From JAJRRS01 sp965230275 (lineage in GTDB: Bacteria > Planctomycetota > Phycisphaerae > Phycisphaerales > Phycisphaeraceae), in assembly GCA_965230275.1 (NCBI GenBank), contig CBDDKO010000002.1:2976001-3040000 (forward strand): a stretch of 64,000 nucleotides of DNA. Direction: 5' to 3'. The notes beneath the pieces are model-generated. The model made no database searches, was not told the origin of the DNA, and saw only the letters and a program-made list of their open reading frames with translations. This document shows, one piece after another, positions 44,694-52,513 of the stretch (position 1 is the stretch's first letter; every line of letters starts with the position of its first letter). A program made the position numbers and the translations under genes.

Positions 44694-44987
44694 CCACTCC
44701 CAACCACTATCAAGTCAGTAGTGCATCATCACTTTGCCAAGATACCACGGCCAAGCGATGGTGCTGCGCGTGAGCGCCACCACCCGGAGTTGTGCCATCC
44801 AATTTGGGCATAACCGTCGTCATAAACATTATTTATGACATCTTCATCCTGAAAGCGCCATTATGCCGAAACCATATAAATGCATATATAGCAATACATA
44901 GGGCGTTTAATCTACTTATAGCGCTATTTTACACCCAAATTGGGGCTTTAAGTTATAGAATATTCGGGTATACTTTTACATAAGCCC
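44694..44987. other. AT-rich island bounded by inverted repeats
   Basis: From about 44799 to 44943 the sequence is strikingly AT-rich for this genome and is bounded by an exact 10-base inverted repeat (CCAATTTGGG at 44799-44808 and CCCAAATTGG at 44934-44943). Inside, an 8-bp perfect stem with 5-base loop occurs at 44819-44839 (GTCATAAA / TTTATGAC). No clear target-site duplication is visible. It may contain the anmK promoter or be a tiny mobile element remnant. Confidence 0.5.
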
Positions 44988-46127
44988 ATGAGTACATCTC
45001 ATACGAGGATGGTTGCCGGCTGTATGACCGGCACGAGCTTGGATGGGCTGGATGTAACGCTGGTCGAAGTGGCCGGCGAAGGTTTGACGATGACTGCCAG
45101 GTACCTCGGCACGGCTAGCCGAGACCTGGGTGGCTTGGCAGCGGTGTTGGGCCCGATGGCCGAGGGTCGAGCGCATGAGCCGTTGTCGTACATGCGTGCG
45201 GCTAGACAACTTGGAGAGCTTTACGCGGACACGGTTAGTGACGTTTGTCGGTCCTATCTACCACAGAGCCAGGCGTTGGATTTGGTTGTGGCTCACGGAC
45301 AGACAATCTGGCACGCCCCGGACCAAGGGCTCAGTTGGCAGCTGTTCGATCCCGAGCCCGTTGCTCGACGGCTGAACGTGCCTGTCTGTCACGACCTGCG
45401 TCAGGCGGACCTGATCGCGGGTGGACAAGGTGCTCCGTTAACGCCGCTTAGTGATTGGGTGATGTTTCGTCACCCGGATCATGATCGGCTGATTGTGAAC
45501 CTCGGTGGGATCAGCAATCTGACTCACCTGCCCGCCGGCGGCTTGCCGCCGCAGATACAAGGCACGGACACCGGGCCGTGCAACCTGCTGATTGATGGTG
45601 TGGTGCGCCAGTTGTACCCGGATCAGCAGATGGACACGGACGGCCGGATCGCTTCGAAAGGCCGAATTGTCGCAGAGGCATTGGACTTGATTATGCAAGA
45701 CCAACCTATCAGACGTGATCTACACCCCCGCTCATTAGGGCGTGAAGATTATCTGACAGGGTGGATCACCGGACTGGTTGATCGAATGTCTAAAAAGATG
45801 TCTCCGGAAGATATCGTTGCTTCAGTGGTTGACGCGGTCGCCCGGATGATCGGAAACTCGCCGATAGCCCACGCAGATGAGGTCATTCTTGCGGGCGGTG
45901 GGGCAAAGCATCCCATCCTGGTCGATCGTATCCGCCGGGCTATGGACGGACGCAAGGTGATGCTGTCAGACGACTTGGGGGTGCCAGTAGAGGCCAGGGA
46001 GTCCGCGGGGTTCGCAGTCCTTGGCGCGCTGTGCCAGGACCGTGTCCCGATCAGCTTGCCACGGGTGACCGGAGCGAGCGAGCCGGGCGTGGCCGGTCAT
46101 TGGGTAATGCCGGGAGGTACGTTATGA
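44988..46127 (+). CDS. anmK: anhydro-N-acetylmuramic acid kinase
   Basis: A 379-residue cytoplasmic kinase that opens and phosphorylates 1,6-anhydro-MurNAc released from peptidoglycan, yielding MurNAc-6-phosphate. The family opens with GCMTGTSLDGLD (residues 11-22, nucleotide-binding). VVAHGQTIWHAP, HDLRQADLIAGGQGAPLTPL, VNLGGISNLTHLP and the EVILAGGGAKHPILVDRI segment are all present. It overlaps the next gene (murQ) by ATGA, so the two are translated together and perform successive steps. Confidence 0.95.
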   Translation: MSTSHTRMVAGCMTGTSLDGLDVTLVEVAGEGLTMTARYLGTASRDLGGLAAVLGPMAEGRAHEPLSYMRAARQLGELYADTVSDVCRSYLPQSQALDLVVAHGQTIWHAPDQGLSWQLFDPEPVARRLNVPVCHDLRQADLIAGGQGAPLTPLSDWVMFRHPDHDRLIVNLGGISNLTHLPAGGLPPQIQGTDTGPCNLLIDGVVRQLYPDQQMDTDGRIASKGRIVAEALDLIMQDQPIRRDLHPRSLGREDYLTGWITGLVDRMSKKMSPEDIVASVVDAVARMIGNSPIAHADEVILAGGGAKHPILVDRIRRAMDGRKVMLSDDLGVPVEARESAGFAVLGALCQDRVPISLPRVTGASEPGVAGHWVMPGGTL

Positions 46128-47119
46128 TGAAGACGGATGTGAAAGAGCTACCCAACCGAGGCCACCTGACGACCGAACAGCGCAGCCCCGCTTCTGCGGC
46201 GTTGGATGCGTTATCCACTGAGCAAGCATTACGCATGATGAACGCTCAGGACATGGACGTGGCGGTGGCGGTGAAGGAAGCGATCCCCGCGATCTCTAAG
46301 ACCGTCGATGACATCGTCAAGGGCATGCGTCACGGCGGGCGATTGGTCTACATCGGGGCCGGCACGTCAGGCCGACTCGGTGTGCTTGATGCCAGTGAAA
46401 TCCCCCCCACCTTCCAAGCCGACCCATCACAAGTAATTGGCATCATCGCGGGCGGCGATGGCGCACTACGTAAGAGTTCCGAAGGGATGGAAGACGACTT
46501 CGACGGGGTAGTTCCGGAACTTGAGAAACTCAAACTCGGCCCCCGAGACACACTCATCGGTATCGCCGCCGGCGGGACCACCCCCTATGTCTGGGGCGGT
46601 ATCCACTACGCAAAAACACACGGCGCGACCACCGCGATTATCTGCTGCGTCCCAGTTAAGAGCCTGCTCCGCCGCAAGAAAGCCCCGGTCGTGCCCGGCA
46701 ACGGCACGGTGAACACCCCGCCGCCACCCAGCCTCCCCGCCGAGATCGATCACCAGATCGAATTGATTGTCGGCCCCGAAGTCGTCACCGGATCGACAAG
46801 GCTCAAAGCCGGGACCGCCACCAAGCTGGCGCTGAACATGCTCACCACCATCACGATGGTTCAACTGGGCAAGGTGTGGGGCAACTTAATGGTTGATCTC
46901 AAGGCTTCGAATGTGAAGCTGAAGGACCGTGCCATCCGTATCATCTGTTCGCAGACCGATCTGGACCGGGAGCAAGCGGCCGATCTCCTCGGGCGGGCCG
47001 ACGGTATGGTGAAAACCGCATTAGTCATGGCGTTGCGAAAGATCGGTGCCGAGGAGGCCAACCGCCTGATCTTCGAGCACAACGGCCAGATCCGCCCGAT
47101 CCTTGGACCACCGCGATAG
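46124..47119 (+). CDS. murQ: N-acetylmuramic acid 6-phosphate etherase
   Basis: A 331-residue cytoplasmic etherase that removes lactate from MurNAc-6-phosphate, giving GlcNAc-6-phosphate for recycling. It has a SIS fold with family motifs VYIGAGTSGRLGVLDASEIP and IAAGGTTPYVWGG. The Glu in DASEIP is the expected catalytic residue. About 30 extra residues (after CCVPVK, Pro-rich) interrupt the core compared with E. coli MurQ (298 aa). GGGAGG lies just before the ATG, and the start overlaps the anmK stop. The two genes form a peptidoglycan-recycling operon. Confidence 0.94.
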   Translation: MMKTDVKELPNRGHLTTEQRSPASAALDALSTEQALRMMNAQDMDVAVAVKEAIPAISKTVDDIVKGMRHGGRLVYIGAGTSGRLGVLDASEIPPTFQADPSQVIGIIAGGDGALRKSSEGMEDDFDGVVPELEKLKLGPRDTLIGIAAGGTTPYVWGGIHYAKTHGATTAIICCVPVKSLLRRKKAPVVPGNGTVNTPPPPSLPAEIDHQIELIVGPEVVTGSTRLKAGTATKLALNMLTTITMVQLGKVWGNLMVDLKASNVKLKDRAIRIICSQTDLDREQAADLLGRADGMVKTALVMALRKIGAEEANRLIFEHNGQIRPILGPPR

Positions 47120-47206
47120 GCGAACCTTGTGCCTTATCCAGGCGGACACTGATCTGCCGAATGGTGCAACCCGCCATTGCGCTTTGACCCCCTTTGAATA
47201 ACCATA

Positions 47207-47240
47207 GAAAAGGCCGTGCCGGCTGTGACGCCGACACGGC
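47207..47240 (-). terminator. intrinsic terminator of the response regulator gene
   Basis: An 11-bp stem (47213-47223 with 47230-47240) and 6-base loop are followed on the minus strand by CTTTTC. One pair is a G-U wobble on the minus strand but a mismatch on the plus strand, again favouring minus-strand use. It lies about 30 bases after the stop of the response regulator gene. Confidence 0.75.
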
Positions 47241-47270
47241 TTGGTTCTCGTTTTCCCTGGATCTGATCGA

Positions 47271-47849
47271 TTAGTAGACGATCGCGGTGACGCTCTCGAT
47301 GGCCTCCACGACTTGGCGTACGTGGAACGGCTTTTTGAGGTAGCCGTCAAAGCCATTCTGCATCAGGTGCTGAGCCTGGCCGTCGGTCAGCTTGCCGCTC
47401 ATGGCGATGACCTTGGTCAATTGAAGATCGTCGTTGCCCTGGATCAGTTTGAGCACATCCTCGCCCTTGACATCTTCCAGGTGCATATCCAGCAGCATGA
47501 CGTGCGGACGGAACTTCTCGCACTCGACGCCACAAGCGAACCCCGAGTGTGCGATACGCACCTCAAAATTGGCCTGCTCGGTCAGTACGTTCTCCAGGAC
47601 CTGCACGGTCTCGGATTCATTATCGACAATCAGCACACGCATCTGCCCGGACTGCAGCCCGTCCACGGGGATGTTGTGTGCTTTCATGAATTTGACCAGC
47701 GCGTTAAGCGGGATCCGGCGGTCCTTAGAACCGGGGATTCGGTAGCCACGAAGCTGGCCTGAATCAAACCACTTACTAACGGTCCGGGGGGCCACGTTAC
47801 AGATCTTGGCCACTTCACCCGTGGTCAGGATGTCTTTTTGCCTTGGCAT
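47271..47849 (-). CDS. HTH-REC response regulator (inverted domain order)
   Basis: A 192-residue two-part protein. Residues 8-52 form an excisionase/BldC-like MerR-type DNA-binding helix-turn-helix (LTTGEVAKICNVAPRTVSKW, YRIPGSKDRRIP). A receiver domain follows with acidic DNESE, the phosphoacceptor Asp121 in LLDMH, and the Lys in YLKKPF. Canonical response regulators put REC first; this reversed order is common in Planctomycetes. AAGGTGA lies about 9 bases before the ATG. No histidine kinase is adjacent. It has its own terminator. Confidence 0.92.
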   Translation of the reverse strand: MPRQKDILTTGEVAKICNVAPRTVSKWFDSGQLRGYRIPGSKDRRIPLNALVKFMKAHNIPVDGLQSGQMRVLIVDNESETVQVLENVLTEQANFEVRIAHSGFACGVECEKFRPHVMLLDMHLEDVKGEDVLKLIQGNDDLQLTKVIAMSGKLTDGQAQHLMQNGFDGYLKKPFHVRQVVEAIESVTAIVY

Positions 47850-48040
47850 ACGCTGATCACCTTTCTCCAAAGTCACTCCTGTCGGGCGTATATCCACAAC
47901 GCCTGACAAAATGAATCATCGGTCAGGTGTGCCAGACGATTAAGCCGTCATAAAAGTAAAATGTGGAGTGGGCGGATAACTTTAAAGGACCCTGGGAGGG
48001 GGCGGGCCTACACTCCGCCGGTTACGGCGTCGAAACGCGA

Positions 48041-48286
48041 TCAGCCGCCTGAAACGGGTGGAATCAGTGCGAGCTCGTCGCCGTTATTAAGTCTGAATTC
48101 CGGGCCGACATATTCATGATTCACCGCCGTGGCGAGCCCCGAACCATGCGCCCGTATTGCCGGATAACGATCAACGAGCGCTTGAAGTGCATCGCCTACA
48201 CACGCGTTATCGGACAACTCCAGCGTGTGGGACCGATCTCCAAGCGAGTTAGCCAGAGAACCAAAGAAAAGAACGTTAACGGTCAT
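48041..48286 (-). CDS. moaD: MoaD/ThiS-family sulfur carrier protein
   Basis: An 81-residue small ubiquitin-like protein with the C-terminal Gly-Gly (PPVSGG) that is charged with sulfur during molybdopterin synthesis. The beta-grasp pattern (VNVLFFGSLANSLGD, VGDALQALVDRYP, LNNGDELALIPPVSGG) fits MoaD better than ThiS. MoaE and the other mo-cofactor genes are not in the window, so it must work with distant partners. A GGAAG sequence lies upstream of the ATG. Confidence 0.85.
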   Translation of the reverse strand: MTVNVLFFGSLANSLGDRSHTLELSDNACVGDALQALVDRYPAIRAHGSGLATAVNHEYVGPEFRLNNGDELALIPPVSGG

Positions 48287-48469
48287 ATCTTGCTTCCGCG
48301 TGATCGTGCGGGCTCAGGCGTCACGTACACCTGAGAATGCGACCCATCGGATATCGCTATTAACCCTGTGTGATACCGTATACTCGCAGCGGTTGGCCTT
48401 TGACCCCGGCCGGTCACCCAGCACGGCCGCCACATTGCCCGGCCGCCATATCGCATCTAAACTCTCGCC

Positions 48470-49153
48470 ATGCTTAAAGCCATTGTATTTGATTTCGACG
48501 GCGTGGTCGTTGATTCCGAGCCGCTTCACTACCGTGCTTTTATGGAGGTCGGTAAAGAGATCGGTGTCGCGTTCGACTACGACCACTACCTTCAGCACTA
48601 CATCGGATTCGACGACCGTGACGCGTTCCGGACGATGCTCGCGTCGATTGACCAGCCTATGGATAACGACCGTCTGCACACGTTGATGAAGATGAAGCAG
48701 GACGCGTTCGAGAACCTGGTCAATAGCGGCGCGGCCGCCATCCCGGGAGCGGTTGAGTTAATCGATGAAGCCCACGGCCAGATCCCCATCGCGATCGGTA
48801 GTGGCGCAACCTCGCTGGACATTGATCTGATGCTCTCGGGGCTTGGCAGGAAAGATTGTTTTGAAGTCATCGTGTCAGCCGACCAAGTAGCCCGATCCAA
48901 GCCCGACCCCACGACATACCGCATGGCGGTCGAGCAGCTTGCAACGAAACACCCCGACCTCGATCTGACGCCCGCCGATTGCCTGGCGATCGAGGATACC
49001 GCCGCGGGCATCGAGTCCGCACGTGGCGCTGGCCTGATGACACTTGGCATCGCAACCACCGGGCCCGAGTCGTTTCTGACACGTGCCCACCGTGTCGAGA
49101 CAGGCCTCGAAGGCGTCACGCTGTCACGGCTTCGACAGTGGTATGACGAGTGA
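48470..49153 (+). CDS. HAD-family phosphatase (beta-phosphoglucomutase-like)
   Basis: A 227-residue cytoplasmic hydrolase. The nucleophile motif FDFDGVVVDSEP (Asp9 and Asp11 region) starts the protein; motif II IGSGATS, motif III SKPDPTTYRMA with its Lys, and the metal-binding IEDTAAGIESARGAG follow. A small cap domain occupies residues 18-85. Such enzymes remove phosphate from sugars or carry out phosphoglucomutase reactions. Substrate unknown. It is separated from its neighbours by about 60-180 bases. Confidence 0.92.
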   Translation: MLKAIVFDFDGVVVDSEPLHYRAFMEVGKEIGVAFDYDHYLQHYIGFDDRDAFRTMLASIDQPMDNDRLHTLMKMKQDAFENLVNSGAAAIPGAVELIDEAHGQIPIAIGSGATSLDIDLMLSGLGRKDCFEVIVSADQVARSKPDPTTYRMAVEQLATKHPDLDLTPADCLAIEDTAAGIESARGAGLMTLGIATTGPESFLTRAHRVETGLEGVTLSRLRQWYDE

Positions 49154-49212
49154 CCCCTATACACGTATCTTGACCGGGTATGCATACCCTTAGATCAGCA
49201 GGCATTTAGCCG

Positions 49213-50598
49213 ATGGAGCCCAGCGGAGAGATGAGCGATCAAGCCCCCTTGATGTTAAGCGTTAGTGGAATGCGAGGCCTGGTCGGCCGATCCATCACAC
49301 CCGACGTAGCGACACGTTATGCCACCGCCTTTGGCAACTGGCTGAAGCAATCAACAGGTGGGGTACCGCCGCATGTAGTGGTCGGCCGTGATTCCCGCCC
49401 GTCAGGGTTGATGTTCGAGATGGCTGTTGCCGCCGGATTGATCGCCTCGGGTTGCCGGGTCACGCGTGTCGGGGTGTTGAGTACGCCCGGGGTTGCCATC
49501 ATGATCGGCCACCACCGTGCCGATGGCGGGATGGTGATTACTGCAAGTCATAATCCGATCATCTGGAACGGGATCAAGGCCCTTCGCCGCGATGGTGCCG
49601 CGCCTCCTGCGGACCAGGCTGCAGAGATCATCCAGCGCTTCAAAGATAACGACCTCGACTTCGTACCTGTGGAGAAGATAGAAAACTGTGAAGAAGACAC
49701 TTCGGGCGTGCAGGTCCACTTAGATAGCATCCTGCCACATATCGACGTTCAGTCTGTACGCGACGCGAACCTCTCGGCTGTGGTTGATAGCGTCAATGGT
49801 GCCGGCGGTCATGAAGCTAAGGCCTTGCTCGACGCTCTGGGTGTCAAGGTCTTCCACATGTACAGCGAGCCGACGGGTATCTTCCCGCATGTTCCAGAGC
49901 CGACACGAGAGAACCTGACCGAGCTCTGTACCGAGGTTACCCAACAAGGGGCCGACATCGGTTTCGCACAGGACCCAGACGCTGACCGTCTCGCGGTGGT
50001 CGACGAGCAGGGCAAGTACATCGGAGAGGAATACACGCTCGCACTGGCTGCGATGCACCTGCTAAAGAAAGGTGACAAAACCGTTGCGAATCTATCGACA
50101 AGCAGGATGATCGATGACATCGCTCAGCGCGCCGGTGCGCAGGTCCTGCGCACCGCTGTGGGTGAGGCGAATGTGACCGCCGGGATGAACCAATGCGGTG
50201 CCGAGATCGGCGGGGAAGGCAACGGCGGCGTAATCTGGTCAAAAGTCAGTGGTGTACGTGATAGCCTGGTCGGTATGGCGCTGATGCTGGAAATGCTCGC
50301 CAAGCGAGGCAAACCCCTTAGCAAGTTGACTGGCGAAGTCCCGGCGTATGCCATCGTGAAGGACAAGGTGGATGCCAGCCCCGATCTGATCCAGCAGATC
50401 AAACCCATCTTGTCCGAAGCATTCAAAGACCAGAAGATCGACGATCAAGACGGCGTACGTGTCGATTGGCAGGACCGTTGGGTCCATGTCCGCCCGAGCA
50501 ATACCGAGCCGATCATCCGCCTGATAGCCGAAGCCAAGCACGAAGATGACGCAAACGCCTTGATCAATCAGACACGCTTGGCGTTGGGTTTGGATTGA
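49213..50598 (+). CDS. phosphohexomutase (phosphoglucosamine/phosphomannomutase family)
   Basis: A 461-residue cytoplasmic enzyme that moves phosphate between C1 and C6 of hexose phosphates. The catalytic phosphoserine loop TASHNP (Ser112), the magnesium loop DPDADR, the sugar-binding GGEGNGG and the phosphate-binding RPSNTEP are all intact. The start MLSVSGMRGLVG is a variant of the family's FGTSGIRG. It might be GlmM (GlcN-6-P to GlcN-1-P, cell-wall precursor) or a phosphoglucomutase/phosphomannomutase; the sequence alone does not settle it. It converges on the phage-like cluster. Confidence 0.92.
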   Translation: MEPSGEMSDQAPLMLSVSGMRGLVGRSITPDVATRYATAFGNWLKQSTGGVPPHVVVGRDSRPSGLMFEMAVAAGLIASGCRVTRVGVLSTPGVAIMIGHHRADGGMVITASHNPIIWNGIKALRRDGAAPPADQAAEIIQRFKDNDLDFVPVEKIENCEEDTSGVQVHLDSILPHIDVQSVRDANLSAVVDSVNGAGGHEAKALLDALGVKVFHMYSEPTGIFPHVPEPTRENLTELCTEVTQQGADIGFAQDPDADRLAVVDEQGKYIGEEYTLALAAMHLLKKGDKTVANLSTSRMIDDIAQRAGAQVLRTAVGEANVTAGMNQCGAEIGGEGNGGVIWSKVSGVRDSLVGMALMLEMLAKRGKPLSKLTGEVPAYAIVKDKVDASPDLIQQIKPILSEAFKDQKIDDQDGVRVDWQDRWVHVRPSNTEPIIRLIAEAKHEDDANALINQTRLALGLD

Positions 50599-50633
50599 TC
50601 CTATACAGCCATCCACGCGCCTGTCAGACAGTA

Positions 50634-51185
50634 CTACCAGTCCGCCCGGATGACCTCTTCGGCTTCCAGGCGTGGTTTATCAGTCTGCGTAAATATTACT
50701 TTTAGGAGGGTGGGCTGATTCGCCACACGCAGGTTATCGACGCCGAGCCGAAACAGGTAGCCGCGGGTGATGGGGTCGTAGTGTTCTCGTTGTTGGTCAA
50801 TTGTGGTGGTGTCCGCGTTCCATGAATATAGCAACTGTTTCGGCACGCCGCCCCGGACCTCATCGACGCTATGTAACTCTATACGGAATGAACCAGGTGC
50901 TTTGACCGGATCGCCCATCTCGTCAAACAACTCGAACCGTGCCTCGAGGATGGCCTGATCCGATTCCCGAACAAATCGTGTCGATGGGTACACCCGGATG
51001 CGCTTGGGGAGGGGCTGCCAGATGGTCTTAGCAACATCTGGCGACTGCGTGTGATCTGCGGGTTGCGCCGGGACAGCACCTGATTGGATGGGCGGAGGTT
51101 CGCAACCGATCGTAGCCATGCCGCAGCACAGCATGAGGCAGGCTCCGCCGGCCCGAGTTGTCATCCTGTTCGTCAGATTCACCAT
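50634..51185 (-). CDS. lipoprotein at the 3' end of the phage-like cluster
   Basis: A 183-residue lipoprotein. The signal ends CLMLCCGMATIGC with a lipobox Cys near residue 28; a Pro-rich linker follows, then a beta-rich domain (RIRVYPSTRFVRES, AILEARFELFDEMGDPVKAP, LLKVIFTQTDKP). This domain resembles lipoproteins common in Planctomycetes, but I know no function. It starts 35 bases after the holin-like gene on the same strand, so it is probably the last gene of the cluster transcript. It may be a host gene that reads out of the cluster. Confidence 0.65.
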   Translation of the reverse strand: MVNLTNRMTTRAGGACLMLCCGMATIGCEPPPIQSGAVPAQPADHTQSPDVAKTIWQPLPKRIRVYPSTRFVRESDQAILEARFELFDEMGDPVKAPGSFRIELHSVDEVRGGVPKQLLYSWNADTTTIDQQREHYDPITRGYLFRLGVDNLRVANQPTLLKVIFTQTDKPRLEAEEVIRADW

Positions 51186-51220
51186 ATCTCACAGCAGAAT
51201 AGATCAGCCTTGTGTCATCA

Positions 51221-51466
51221 TCAAGCATCGTCCTCAGCGTCCGCCTTGGCGCGGGACCGATTCACGTCAACCATGGCCTCGGCCGAGACGTAGCCCAGCG
51301 AGCTTGCCAGGACTACGATCAGAGACGCCACTGATGTGGATGCCTCGACGATCACGCTTTCATGACCCGGCCAGAAGAGTACCAGCAGCGCGGTGATCTG
51401 AGCGGAGACCGCCAGGATGAACTTTCGGCTTGTCCAACGGAATGTAGATTGATGGGTTTCGGGCAT
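51221..51466 (-). CDS. holin-like two-helix membrane protein
   Basis: An 81-residue protein with two predicted membrane helices at about residues 16-34 and 40-62, a polar N-terminus with SRKF just before the first helix, and a highly charged C-terminus (RSRAKADAEDDA). This plan matches small phage holins or holin-like proteins that permeabilise the inner membrane. AAGGAGAGCACATG provides a strong ribosome site. In context it may be part of a lysis or release module, but no lysozyme gene is near. Confidence 0.6.
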   Translation of the reverse strand: MPETHQSTFRWTSRKFILAVSAQITALLVLFWPGHESVIVEASTSVASLIVVLASSLGYVSAEAMVDVNRSRAKADAEDDA

Positions 51467-51498
51467 GTGCTCTCCTTTTCACTTGGTGTTACTTGCTA

Positions 51499-51753
51499 TC
51501 AGGGCAACAGGCGATGGATGATGTTGTCTGCTCGATCAAGAAGTTGTGCCGCTCTGATCAAACCTGCCTCGTCCAGGTCGGTCTCCCGCATCGCCGCGAT
51601 GAAGTCCGGATCGTTACGCAACTGGTCGACCGCAGACTCGGTTAAGCGAATCCTGTCAATCGCCTCGGCCAAGTGAGGGTGGTGTTTTGCCCACTCGGAC
51701 CATCGCAAGGTGATACGCTGTTCAATGAGCGTACATAGACTGTGTGAGTTCAT
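51499..51753 (-). CDS. small helical protein of the phage-like cluster
   Basis: An 84-residue soluble, all-helical, charged protein; start chosen at the ATG with GAGGAA 7 bases before it. I do not recognise it. Its gene begins 10 bases after the neighbouring lipoprotein gene stops and ends 32 bases before the holin-like gene, so it is clearly in the same unit. Confidence 0.55.
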   Translation of the reverse strand: MNSHSLCTLIEQRITLRWSEWAKHHPHLAEAIDRIRLTESAVDQLRNDPDFIAAMRETDLDEAGLIRAAQLLDRADNIIHRLLP

Positions 51754-51763
51754 AAGTACTTCC

Positions 51764-52246
51764 TCAGTTTTCGTGATCATCCAGTACATTCAGCAGTTGG
51801 CCCAAGTCATCACCCACAATGCCATGGACCAGCCGGTCTTGCCGTTCGATGATCTCTCTTGCTCGTCGGGTGGCGGTTGCAGCAGAACGCAGGTTGTCAG
51901 ATCGCGCTCTACGTTCACCGGCTCTCTTTGATTCATTTGCCAAGACAAGCTCTCGGGCCGTGACGTAGACAGAGGTCGCCTCCTCTACCCACTGAGGCGT
52001 CAGTCGATCCGCGCCCCTAAGGTCTTGCCGGTAGGCATCCGCTAGTGATTTGAGTGTTTGGCGTGTGTGACTTCTATCGAACTCTATGTCTTGATCTAGT
52101 CTACCCGACTCTTCAATCAGGGCGCGCTCGGCCACGCGTAGTAGTGGTGATACTGAGGCGGGTGTGGTGCAGCCATTTAGAACTAACAAGACGGCCGTGA
52201 GGTACAGGCATACAGAACCTCTAGCTAATTTGGTGATCGATGTCAT
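51764..52246 (-). CDS. lipoprotein, possible outer-membrane spanin-like subunit
   Basis: A 160-residue lipoprotein with a clear signal and lipobox (VLLVLNGC, Cys near residue 26), then a long, highly charged alpha-helical body ending in a coiled stretch (EIIERQDRLVHGIVGDDLG). Its start lies within the end of the upstream gene (26-base overlap), and GGAGAAG precedes the ATG. The pair of a single-TM coiled-coil protein and an overlapping lipoprotein is the arrangement of phage Rz/Rz1 spanins. Rz1 subunits are usually shorter, so the assignment is tentative. Confidence 0.55.
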   Translation of the reverse strand: MTSITKLARGSVCLYLTAVLLVLNGCTTPASVSPLLRVAERALIEESGRLDQDIEFDRSHTRQTLKSLADAYRQDLRGADRLTPQWVEEATSVYVTARELVLANESKRAGERRARSDNLRSAATATRRAREIIERQDRLVHGIVGDDLGQLLNVLDDHEN

Positions 52247-52493
52247 GATGCATCTTCTCCAGGAGTTCTTTCAGTTGTAGTTGTGTCCGGTCGAAGCGGG
52301 TTATGGCCCGAGTGTTTTGCCGAACAAGTTTGACGAGCACACTCAGTTCGCGGTTCTGCTTCTCCAGGTGGAGGTGCGCCTCGTTAAGCTGGGCCTCACG
52401 CTTACGAGACATCAGTCTTTCCCAGACCCAGAGCAGGCCCATCAGGCCGGCTACACCGAATTGCGTGAGGTGTTCAATCGAGCCAGATAGCAT
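52221..52493 (-). CDS. single-TM coiled-coil protein, possible inner-membrane spanin-like subunit
   Basis: A 90-residue protein: a short polar start, one membrane helix (FGVAGLMGLLWVWERLM, about 12-28), then a continuous coiled coil (REAQLNEAHLHLEKQNRELS, about 30-85). This matches inner-membrane spanin subunits and also small phage coiled-coil proteins. GGGAGTCAATGA precedes the ATG. Its 3' end overlaps the lipoprotein gene by 26 bases. Confidence 0.55.
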   Translation of the reverse strand: MLSGSIEHLTQFGVAGLMGLLWVWERLMSRKREAQLNEAHLHLEKQNRELSVLVKLVRQNTRAITRFDRTQLQLKELLEKMHHDIDHQIS

Positions 52494-52513
52494 TCATTGA
52501 CTCCCGTCTAAAA

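Noticed and set aside
44799..44943. Firm call of a miniature transposable element
   Set aside because: The inverted repeats are only 10 bases and no target-site duplication is seen; listed as an AT-rich island instead.
50599..50633. Attachment site for a prophage at the cluster edge
   Set aside because: No direct repeat, tRNA gene or integrase was found at either end of the cluster.
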